7,270 nt of DNA, taken from an uncultured Lachnospiraceae bacterium (lineage in GTDB: Bacteria > Bacillota > Clostridia > Lachnospirales > Lachnospiraceae). Under the pieces are notes generated by a model. The model did no database searches, was not told where the DNA came from, and worked only from the letters and a program-made list of their open reading frames with translations. The DNA is taken from NCBI GenBank assembly GCA_945643825.1, contig CALZEZ010000067.1:1-7270 (forward strand). Reading direction: 5' to 3'. The number at the start of each line of letters is the position of its first letter. The stretch's first letter is position 1. The position numbers and the translations under genes were made by a program. Below, in pieces: positions 1-5,442 of this stretch.

Positions 1-813
1 GGTTTCTTCAAGATCCACCACAAAACCAAGCTTCCCACCCACAAAGACAGACAGCTCTGTGAAATAGTCATAAAACAAAAAAAGCTTTTCCCACATATCC
101 TCATATTCACCATTTGCGAAAATGCCTGAGAACCGCCTCATCTCTTCTTCGGAAAGATATTTTTTCAAATACTTTGCATTCGCCCCGGTCGTCACTTGGA
201 AATCATGTTCAATGCCCACCTTCCAATTGAGCATCTTAAGGAACATATCCATCATATAGACATCCATGCATCTTTTTGCATAATTAAGCTCCCTGCGGCA
301 CAAACCTTTGGTCACATAAATGCTGACCCACCGAAATTCATTGCAGGTATTAAAGAACTCAAATTCATCAGGCTTTGTTATGTAGAACATCTCGCTTGAG
401 GGAATATCAACAAGCTCCGGATAATCATCTTTATTTATCAAAACCGTTCTGGGTTCCGTAAACTTCGTTTGTTCCTTGATATTGCTTACATCCACAAGCG
501 TTAAATCGATTCGGTTTCCATCTTTATACTGTGTGAGAAGCGCATAATTTTCTCTGCCATTGTAGTCATAAGGATGCTCATACCAGTCATCCGGCCTCTG
601 TAAAATCAGAATCTCTCCAAATCGATTCATATAGTCACGATCATTCGTAAATTCGCGGATATCCGATACAAAAAAGGTTATATCAAAGTCGGAATACTGA
701 TCCCTCACTGCTCCGGGCGTTACATTGGAGCCTTCCTGCGTTACCGCACGAATTCTATCATCTGCCCTAGCTGTTTGAAGAATCAATTCCAACATCTCAT
801 CATAGTTTCTCAT
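1..813 (-). CDS. aadE: ANT(6)-like aminoglycoside 6-adenylyltransferase, 3' end beyond the window
   Basis: The 271 visible codons run off the left edge without a stop. The family transfers AMP from ATP to the 6-hydroxyl of streptomycin in the cytoplasm. The nucleotidyltransferase core is clear: EGS at residues 27-29, the DFD pair D42/D44, and a third carboxylate D103 in RIDLTL. The C-terminal half keeps ANT(6) blocks as I remember them: CNEF near 146, TKGLCRRE near 157-164, and NWKVGIEHDF near 185. Family members are about 285-302 residues, so only some 15-30 are missing. The ATG at 811-813 has AAGGAG seven bases upstream. It lies 38 bases after surE with no promoter between, so it is probably cotranscribed. 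Family assignment is strong; streptomycin as the true substrate is inferred, since chromosomal homologues may act otherwise. Confidence 0.88.
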   Translation of the reverse strand, partial: MRNYDEMLELILQTARADDRIRAVTQEGSNVTPGAVRDQYSDFDITFFVSDIREFTNDRDYMNRFGEILILQRPDDWYEHPYDYNGRENYALLTQYKDGNRIDLTLVDVSNIKEQTKFTEPRTVLINKDDYPELVDIPSSEMFYITKPDEFEFFNTCNEFRWVSIYVTKGLCRRELNYAKRCMDVYMMDMFLKMLNWKVGIEHDFQVTTGANAKYLKKYLSEEEMRRFSGIFANGEYEDMWEKLFLFYDYFTELSVFVGGKLGFVVDLEET

Positions 814-851
814 TACATTACTCCTTGCACAACTCATAGTATAGCGATGCA

Positions 852-1565
852 TTATGAGATATTTGTTGCAATACCGACGGATACATACCGATCCAGAATG
901 GCTCTCAAATCGGTTCCCTCTTTCGCCTCGCGGTTAGGAATTCCATCTACCTTATATGATAATCTGCCATCTGCGAGCCTGGTTTCCCGATATCTGTCAA
1001 TAAAGAAACCTGTCTCAGCTACACACCTGTCATACAGAATTCCCTTACAATCCTGCAGCTCGCATTTGGGGAAATTGACATTCCAGATCTGTCTTTCTGT
1101 TAGTGATCTGTCCAGAAGTTCTGCCATCACTTCTCTAAGATACCGGTCTATCACCGCACAGTTTTCACCTAACTCTTCCGAGAATGCAATCGCATGTACT
1201 CCTTGAAAGGCCGCCTCAAACGCCGCACCCGCTGTCGCGGAATACTGCAGATCAGAGGCAAGATTACACCCATAATTGATTCCGGAAAAAACATGATCCG
1301 GTCTGCCCGGCACAATATTCAGGATACCGATCCTCACGCAATCTGCCGGAGTACCATTGCATGCATACGCATGAACACCTTCCACCGGGAATTCTGCTTC
1401 CCATGCTTCTATGCTATGCCGCAGGATAATACTATGAGACATTGCACTTCTCTCACTGTCCGGGGCAACCACCCACACTTCACCAAATTCCTTTGCCATT
1501 TTTGCAAGGCGCACAATGCCATTTGCATGAATTCCATCGTCATTCGTTATCAGAATTTTTCTCAT
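852..1565 (-). CDS. surE: SurE 5'/3'-nucleotidase (survival protein family)
   Basis: SurE is a divalent-metal-dependent cytoplasmic phosphatase that dephosphorylates nucleoside 5'- and 3'-monophosphates. The 237-residue protein is slightly shorter than the usual 245-265. It opens with the hallmark ILITNDDG, giving metal ligands D9 and D10, then APDSERSAMSHS with S40, NGTPADCVRIG at 70-80, and SGINYGCNL with N97. These match the known metal-site pattern. The frame stays open upstream to 1643, but those 26 codons overlap a strong promoter at 1594-1622, lack the family pattern and would start above the promoter. The ATG at 1563-1565 has GGAGG five bases upstream and begins directly at the SurE fold. 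It is first gene of a pair with the ANT(6)-like gene. In many bacteria surE instead sits near pcm or rpoS, so this partner is unusual. Confidence 0.94.
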   Translation of the reverse strand: MRKILITNDDGIHANGIVRLAKMAKEFGEVWVVAPDSERSAMSHSIILRHSIEAWEAEFPVEGVHAYACNGTPADCVRIGILNIVPGRPDHVFSGINYGCNLASDLQYSATAGAAFEAAFQGVHAIAFSEELGENCAVIDRYLREVMAELLDRSLTERQIWNVNFPKCELQDCKGILYDRCVAETGFFIDRYRETRLADGRLSYKVDGIPNREAKEGTDLRAILDRYVSVGIATNIS

Positions 1566-1593
1566 ATGTTCCTCCATTTTAGGCGTATATTCC

Positions 1594-1622
1594 ATTATAG
1601 CTAACGACCGTTTTCCCGTCAA
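1594..1622 (-). promoter_or_regulatory. Promoter of surE and the ANT(6)-like gene (copy 1 of a duplicated promoter)
   Basis: On the minus strand, TTGACG (1617-1622) and TATAAT (1594-1599) are separated by exactly 17 bases, close to the sigma-A ideal. The spacer holds a small dyad, AACG-GT-CGTT at 1603-1612. Transcription would begin near 1587, leaving a leader of about 20 bases before the surE start. The segment 1594-1613 is identical over 20 bases to 3263-3282, and the -35 flank (GGTTGAC) is shared too. Confidence 0.85.
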
Positions 1623-1639
1623 CCAAAACTTGCCACTGA

Positions 1640-2659
1640 TCACTGTCTACGGGAAGGCAGGCGGGAATCCAACGCTGCTTTGATGTCTTTTTCGTTATGA
1701 TAAATGTACTTTATCCTGTTGATTGTATTATGGGCTTCCGTGATACCCATTGCCTGTTCTGCTTCATCCGTGCACTCTCCCAGTGCTCTCCGAATACTAA
1801 ATTCCAGCCATCCAATCCAGGAATAGGCCACCCCAAAAACATCACGATATGCCCTATAGCCATTGTCGTAGGCTTCCAGATAACCCTCAAAATAGGAAAT
1901 CACCTTATCAAGGTCAAGGTCACAGGTAGTAATCCCAGACCATTGAAGTGCAAGCTGAAGTACATGCGATATTGGATTGCCATAATCAAGACATTCCAAA
2001 TCAATAACCCATGGCTTGCCATTATCCCATATAATATTCTTAGGATCCATATCTTCATCTGACAGACAGAGAATATCCGGCAAAAGGGTATTGGCCTTGT
2101 TCATCTCCTCCTCCGCGTAAATCACCATCTCCTCATTTTCCATTAAGAGAGATGCAATCTCACTCCCCTGTTCCTTTGCTTTCATCAAATATCCATGCCA
2201 ATCGATTTTGCTTCTCTCAGGTTCCTGATGAATGCCTTTCTTTGGTTCAATTGCGTGAATCCTTCCAAGGATATTTCCCGCCATATAGCATTGTTTGCTT
2301 GAAATATGATTCCAATCGGTAATATGTCCTTCCTTCCAATCAAAAATATAGAAATAATGTCCTTCTATCTTCTGCATCTTCTTACCATGTATTGATAGAG
2401 CCGGTACAATAGGGATACCACTCTTCTCAATCATGTTTTCGATTTTTTCTGCCCGTGCAAAATTTTCATGTGCTCCCGGTCTGCTCATTATCGCCGGGTT
2501 TAAATACTTAACAGCATAGGTTCCGCGCTCTGTTACCACCTGATACATCCTATGTAAAAACCCGCCGGATACAGTCTTAACAGGTGCGATTATCCTTCCA
2601 AAACCACATGTCCGCATCAATTCCGACAACAATTCTTCTATCGTTTTTTCTTTCAACAT
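1640..2659 (-). CDS. APH-family phosphotransferase with an altered catalytic loop
   Basis: This protein has the aminoglycoside/choline kinase-like fold. From the ATG at 2657-2659 it is 334-339 residues long depending on counting of the upstream GTG; by the ATG it is 339. A GTG at 2672-2674 would add five residues, but has no ribosome site, whereas the ATG follows GAGGAG. Numbering from the GTG: AVKY with the ATP-binding lysine K56, DEDMDPKN at 206-213 for the catalytic loop, and VIDLE with metal-binding D225. The usual HGDxxxxN loop reads D at the His position (206), while the base D208 and N213 remain. The substrate cannot be read from sequence: aminoglycosides, macrolides, choline and homoserine are all handled by this superfamily. 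It follows the acetyltransferase by 24 bases, implying one transcript. No terminator is evident after it. Confidence 0.85.
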   Translation of the reverse strand: MLKEKTIEELLSELMRTCGFGRIIAPVKTVSGGFLHRMYQVVTERGTYAVKYLNPAIMSRPGAHENFARAEKIENMIEKSGIPIVPALSIHGKKMQKIEGHYFYIFDWKEGHITDWNHISSKQCYMAGNILGRIHAIEPKKGIHQEPERSKIDWHGYLMKAKEQGSEIASLLMENEEMVIYAEEEMNKANTLLPDILCLSDEDMDPKNIIWDNGKPWVIDLECLDYGNPISHVLQLALQWSGITTCDLDLDKVISYFEGYLEAYDNGYRAYRDVFGVAYSWIGWLEFSIRRALGECTDEAEQAMGITEAHNTINRIKYIYHNEKDIKAALDSRLPSRRQ

Positions 2660-2683
2660 TCTTCTCCTCAGCACCTGACAATT

Positions 2684-3211
2684 CTAAAGCTTGAGCTCTA
2701 ACTGTATATTATTTCTGTCTTCCTCATACAATTCCTCATTTACCTCTGCCGACTCCGTGCAGCCTAGCTTTTTGTAAAACGCTATGGTTGCTTCAGAAGA
2801 CCATGCACATAAATATAGTTTCTCTGCTCCAAACTCGATAGCTGCATCCATACAGAGTTTCATCAGTTCGTTGCCAATCCCCAGGTTTCTTCGTTTTGCC
2901 GAAATAAAAAGTTGATCAAGCAATACATATTTTTCATTTCTTCCAAATATCTTTGCATCGACGGTTGCAAATCCAACAAGCTGTCTGCCATCAAAACAGC
3001 CAAATGCTTTACCGCCATTTGCAATCGTATTTCGGAATCGATCGTAGTGCCACGGCATACCATAAGGCAGCATCTCGTTGACCCAATCGATCTTCTGCAG
3101 GCAGTATTCTCCCTCCTCGTTCTTCTTCCATACCTTTTCAATAAAATAGGAGGCGTCGATCTCTCCGATTTTTATTGCCTCTTCTATATTCATCTCTCTA
3201 TATGTTAACAT
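2684..3211 (-). CDS. GNAT-family N-acetyltransferase
   Basis: A 175-residue single-domain GNAT enzyme, expected to move acetyl from acetyl-CoA to an amine in the cytoplasm. Motif A is seen as LLDQLFIS (97-104) followed by the pyrophosphate-binding RNLGIG at 108-113, matching R/Q-x-x-G-x-G/A. Motif B follows as AWSSEATIAFYKKLGC at 136-151, with the general-acid tyrosine candidate Y146. The N-terminal 90 residues carry an aromatic stretch, MPWHYDRFR at 52-60, that may shape the acceptor site. The ATG at 3209-3211 follows AAGGGG. It is first in a pair with the APH-like kinase, behind the second copy of the duplicated promoter. The acceptor is unknown: antibiotic, polyamine and protein N-termini are all possible in this superfamily. 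I do not recognise a named orthologue. Confidence 0.87.
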   Translation of the reverse strand: MLTYREMNIEEAIKIGEIDASYFIEKVWKKNEEGEYCLQKIDWVNEMLPYGMPWHYDRFRNTIANGGKAFGCFDGRQLVGFATVDAKIFGRNEKYVLLDQLFISAKRRNLGIGNELMKLCMDAAIEFGAEKLYLCAWSSEATIAFYKKLGCTESAEVNEELYEEDRNNIQLELKL

Positions 3212-3262
3212 CTTATTCCCCTTTCAGATTAGAATTGCGTTATACTCTGCCGTTCGATTTCT

Positions 3263-3292
3263 ATTATAGCTAACGACCGTTTCCACAGTCAA
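3263..3292 (-). promoter_or_regulatory. Promoter of the GNAT/APH pair (copy 2 of the duplicated promoter)
   Basis: On the minus strand, TTGACT (3287-3292) and TATAAT (3263-3268) are separated by 18 bases. The spacer repeats the copy-1 dyad AACG-GT-CGTT (3272-3281). A second, longer dyad overlaps the -35 box: GACTGT-N4-ACGGTC at 3275-3290, five of six positions paired in each arm. That longer dyad is weaker in copy 1. The predicted leader is about 45 bases, longer than at surE. Confidence 0.83.
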
Positions 3293-3316
3293 CCAACATT
3301 TACCAAAATGCATGAA

Positions 3317-3349
3317 CAAATACAAAAGCGCCCTATTTGGGAAGGGCGC
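3317..3349 (-). terminator. Rho-independent terminator of the TetR/RnfC-like unit, overlapping the stop codon
   Basis: Read on the minus strand, a perfect seven-base stem GCGCCCT / AGGGCGC (3343-3349 with 3328-3334) encloses an eight-base loop and is followed by TTTTGTATTT. The left arm encodes the last residues of the TetR protein and the stop codon lies in the loop, so coding and termination signals are compacted together. Confidence 0.85.
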
Positions 3350-3923
3350 AAAAATGACTGTTAAAAAAATATTCCACATGCTTCTGGAAATCTTTTTTTA
3401 GTTTCTGATAGTCGTGCTCAACAAAATGATACAGATAAAAGGGCGCATATAATTCCATGGCAAAAACACGCACATCCCCCTCGATCATCAGTCCCTGCTT
3501 TTGCAGTGATTCAAATATCTCCATCTGACGGTTGAGCGGAATATCCACAAAAAATTCCCTGTAAAGTGCTGCCATCTCGGGATTGCGAAACTTCTCAATC
3601 AACAACAGCTGTCTGAAGTTCACAATCCACTCGTTCTGTGTCTGATATTCAAACATCCTAAGGCAATTATCTTTGACTTCCTCCACTCCCCTTATCCGGG
3701 CTGTTACAGAACCGCACTGCTCAAGATAACGAGCCTTCAGTTCCTCCACCAGTGCTTCAAAAATCGCCTGTTTGCTTGGAAAATGCTTATAGAGAGCACT
3801 ATTTCCTATCCCGACTTTATCTGCAATATCCCGGATGGAAACTGCCTCAAAGCCATACACTGAAAACAGCTTTAGCGATTCCTCCATAATAATCTCTTTG
3901 GCGTTACCCTTTAATCTTGGCAT
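3333..3923 (-). CDS. TetR/AcrR-family transcriptional repressor
   Basis: A 196-residue one-component repressor. The N-terminal DNA-binding domain is typical: a first helix ending LKLFSVYGFEAVS (17-29), then the helix-turn-helix IRDIADKVGIGNSALYKHF at 30-48, followed by SKQAIFEALV. The C-terminal ligand domain is diverged, as expected, and rich in aromatic residues near its end. A TTG at 3933-3935 would add four residues, but the ATG at 3921-3923 has GGAGAG correctly placed upstream and is preferred. The gene overlaps the end of the RnfC-like gene by 20 bases, suggesting translational coupling. The two 18-bp palindromes at the unit's promoter are its likely operators, giving autorepression. 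The inducer is unknown. The upstream AraC remnant seems unrelated. Confidence 0.9.
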   Translation of the reverse strand: MPRLKGNAKEIIMEESLKLFSVYGFEAVSIRDIADKVGIGNSALYKHFPSKQAIFEALVEELKARYLEQCGSVTARIRGVEEVKDNCLRMFEYQTQNEWIVNFRQLLLIEKFRNPEMAALYREFFVDIPLNRQMEIFESLQKQGLMIEGDVRVFAMELYAPFYLYHFVEHDYQKLKKDFQKHVEYFFNSHFCALPK

Positions 3924-5022
3924 GATACTCTCCAACTATCTCATGAGGATTTTTATTTGCTGCACATACAAAGGAGCAGCTTCCACATCCAATACACTTT
4001 TCTATTCCGAATCCGGCAATCTCATTCGTCAGATGCTTATCATGTTTTGCGATTACCTTCTTCACTTCAACACCCGCCGGGCAGACCTTCGTGCACTTCC
4101 CACACCCCTTGCATTTATTGCTCGTGTCCATCACGGCTGCCACAGACTGCACTGCGGCAAAGCAGGTGGTCGGCTCAAAGGTGTCTTCGTCGCGTACATC
4201 TCTCGCACACATGACTCCAAAGCCGCATTTATAGAGTGTTTTCTGTCCAAAGGCCTGTATCAGCTTATCCTTTATCGACTCTCCGTATTTTACATACGAA
4301 ACAACTGCTTTTCCTGTGTCAAGATTACAAAGAGTGACATACCGTCCATCAATGCTTTGTCCTGCAAGCGCTTTGGAAATCTGAAGCAGGGTCTGAACAT
4401 TGATTACAAGGATACCCTTCTGAACCGGTATATCCTCCACATTCAGCTCCATTCCCAGCACCTGCCGGATCAGAATCTTCTCCTCTCCCATCGGATACAG
4501 CGCAGGAACCTTGCTAAGCACAACATCTGAAGTGCTCTCCGTCTGCGCACCCGGAAATGCTTTCGCCGCTATTGTAACGCAGGAGGCACCAAGAATCCTG
4601 CCAAGCATCGCTGCTGCCGCAACAATCTCATCAAACCGATGCTCAATCAGCCATTCATCATGAAGCAGTCCCGGCTCACATTCAGCACCGTTTATTACTA
4701 TGTATTTGGTGTCCTCCTCTGCTTGAATAAAGCCTTCTATTTTTATGTCCACCGGAAAACCGCTTCCGCTCATTCCTGTTATCTTTTTCTCTTTGCAGAC
4801 TTCAAGCAATTTTTCCAGGCGGATTCCTTCTGCCGGTTTTGCCAACTCCGGAATCGGATTAGAACATGCCTCAACAGAAACGACCTTACCGAATTTATTC
4901 CGGATGGCTCCCTTTGATGGTTTCCCATATCTTTTCAGTGAATTCTTGCGGATGATCTTTAGTGCCTTATTCTTTCGAATCATCCTGTCATTGATTATCA
5001 TTGCTCCATTTTCATTACTCAT
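3904..5022 (-). CDS. RnfC-like flavin/quinone-type electron-transfer protein with two [4Fe-4S] clusters
   Basis: A 372-residue protein resembling RnfC and the NuoF/51-kDa fold. Visible features: MSGSGFP at 84-90, in the place of the FMN/NADH-binding glycine segment; YIVINGAECEP at 107-117, an RnfC hallmark; and a C-terminal ferredoxin region with two CxxCxxCxxxC sets, C304/C307/C310/C314 and C343/C346/C349/C353. It is shorter than RnfC (about 440) and I cannot find the N-terminal GGxHP-type segment, so it is probably not the Rnf pump subunit; no other rnf gene is nearby. No transmembrane helix or signal peptide is evident, so it is likely cytoplasmic. The ATG at 5020-5022 follows AGGAAGG. Related proteins feed electrons to reductases such as proline reductase, but no partner enzyme is seen here. 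Its repressor lies immediately downstream. Confidence 0.82.
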   Translation of the reverse strand: MSNENGAMIINDRMIRKNKALKIIRKNSLKRYGKPSKGAIRNKFGKVVSVEACSNPIPELAKPAEGIRLEKLLEVCKEKKITGMSGSGFPVDIKIEGFIQAEEDTKYIVINGAECEPGLLHDEWLIEHRFDEIVAAAAMLGRILGASCVTIAAKAFPGAQTESTSDVVLSKVPALYPMGEEKILIRQVLGMELNVEDIPVQKGILVINVQTLLQISKALAGQSIDGRYVTLCNLDTGKAVVSYVKYGESIKDKLIQAFGQKTLYKCGFGVMCARDVRDEDTFEPTTCFAAVQSVAAVMDTSNKCKGCGKCTKVCPAGVEVKKVIAKHDKHLTNEIAGFGIEKCIGCGSCSFVCAANKNPHEIVGEYHAKIKG

Positions 5023-5050
5023 AGCTATCCTTCCTTCTCAGCATTAATAA

Positions 5051-5068
5051 AGTGACCATTTGCTCTCT
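5051..5068. promoter_or_regulatory. Second putative TetR operator (O2), downstream of the start site
   Basis: AGTGACCATTTGCTCTCT matches the upstream operator at 15 of 18 positions. It lies just after the predicted transcription start (about 5071), where a bound repressor could block elongation. Its centre is 32 bp from that of the first copy, near three helical turns, so two dimers would sit on the same DNA face. Confidence 0.68.
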
Positions 5069-5077
5069 TTTGTCTCT

Positions 5078-5106
5078 ATTTTAGTGACCAAATGCTCACT
5101 TGTCAA
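5078..5106 (-). promoter_or_regulatory. Promoter of the RnfC-like/TetR unit
   Basis: On the minus strand, a consensus TTGACA (5101-5106) is followed after exactly 17 bases by TAAAAT (5078-5083). The spacing and -35 are ideal, so the unrepressed promoter should be strong. The -35 begins two bases beyond the stop codon of the AraC remnant. Confidence 0.86.
5083..5100. promoter_or_regulatory. Putative TetR operator (O1) filling the promoter spacer
   Basis: AGTGACCAAATGCTCACT is an 18-bp near-palindrome of the form AGTGASCAWWTGSTCACT: 14 of 18 positions are symmetric, with breaks only at the S and the two central W positions. It covers the whole spacer between -35 and -10, the classical position for a TetR-family repressor. 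Confidence 0.8.
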
Positions 5107-5108
5107 TA

Positions 5109-5345
5109 TTAATTTTTCGAAGAAATGGAATTCACATACTCTGAGTAGCTGACCCCGGTATACTTCTTGAAGCATCTTCCAAAATAATTCGGATCGGGAA
5201 TCCCCACCTCAGTAGCTGTGCAGAACATCTTGGCATTCGTCCCTGCCAGCTCCATCGCCCTCTCCATTCGGCATGTCATCAGATATTCCACAAAGCTTTT
5301 TCCCGTTTCCTGCATAAAGCTATTGTATCGATATTTTTTGTGCAA
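5109..5345 (-). pseudogene. Remnant of an AraC-family regulator (C-terminal DNA-binding part)
   Basis: The frame encodes 78 residues that match only the last two-thirds of an AraC/XylS DNA-binding domain. ETGKSFVEYL (14-23) and CRMERAMEL lead into the second helix-turn-helix, with PNYFGRCFKKYTGVSYSEYV near 53-72 as the family's C-terminal signature. The first helix-turn-helix and any sensor domain are absent. One position seems lost from the expected ELLAGT and the usual helix reads MFCTATEVG rather than an IA-type start. The only starts are TTG at 5343-5345 without a ribosome site, or internal ATGs inside the domain, and an in-frame TAG lies just upstream (5359-5361). I read this as decay, not a functional small gene. 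The intact ancestor may have been a YesN-like response regulator or a sugar-type AraC protein. Confidence 0.72.
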
Positions 5346-5391
5346 GTATAGGTAAAAAATCTACTTGAACAAGCATAGATTTTACCTCTTG
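5343..5391. repeat. Nested inverted repeat upstream of the AraC remnant
   Basis: AGGTAAAAAATCTA (5350-5363) pairs with TAGATTTTACCT (5376-5387), apart from two extra A in the left arm. CAAG/CTTG extends the stem outward (5343-5346 with 5388-5391, three-base bulge) and CTTG-AA-CAAG (5364-5373) lies inside. No T tract follows on the minus strand in the normal terminator arrangement. It may be a leader hairpin or a small mobile-element scar. Confidence 0.6.
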
Positions 5392-5403
5392 TAAAAAAAT
5401 CAA

Positions 5404-5432
5404 CAAAAAAAGCGGATGCCAGCGCATCCGCT
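5404..5432 (-). terminator. Rho-independent terminator of the ABC-F gene
   Basis: On the minus strand, a perfect nine-base stem AGCGGATGC / GCATCCGCT (5424-5432 with 5411-5419) with a four-base loop is followed by a run of seven T counting the closing base. It begins ten bases after the ABC-F stop codon. Confidence 0.94.
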
Positions 5433-5442
5433 TGCAATCGTC

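Noticed and set aside
775..1604. Plus-strand frames opposite surE
   Set aside because: They are antisense shadows of the conserved SurE sequence, with no ribosome sites or family motifs.
1566..1643. 26-codon N-terminal extension of SurE
   Set aside because: It overlaps the promoter and its first codon is upstream of the -35; the family start and a good ribosome site are at 1565.
2660..2674. GTG start giving five more residues on the APH-like kinase
   Set aside because: No ribosome site precedes it, while GAGGAG precedes the ATG at 2659 and lies inside the extension.
3835..4530. 231-codon plus-strand frame opposite the RnfC-like and TetR genes
   Set aside because: It is antisense to two well-supported genes, its composition is not protein-like, and no ribosome site or domain is evident.
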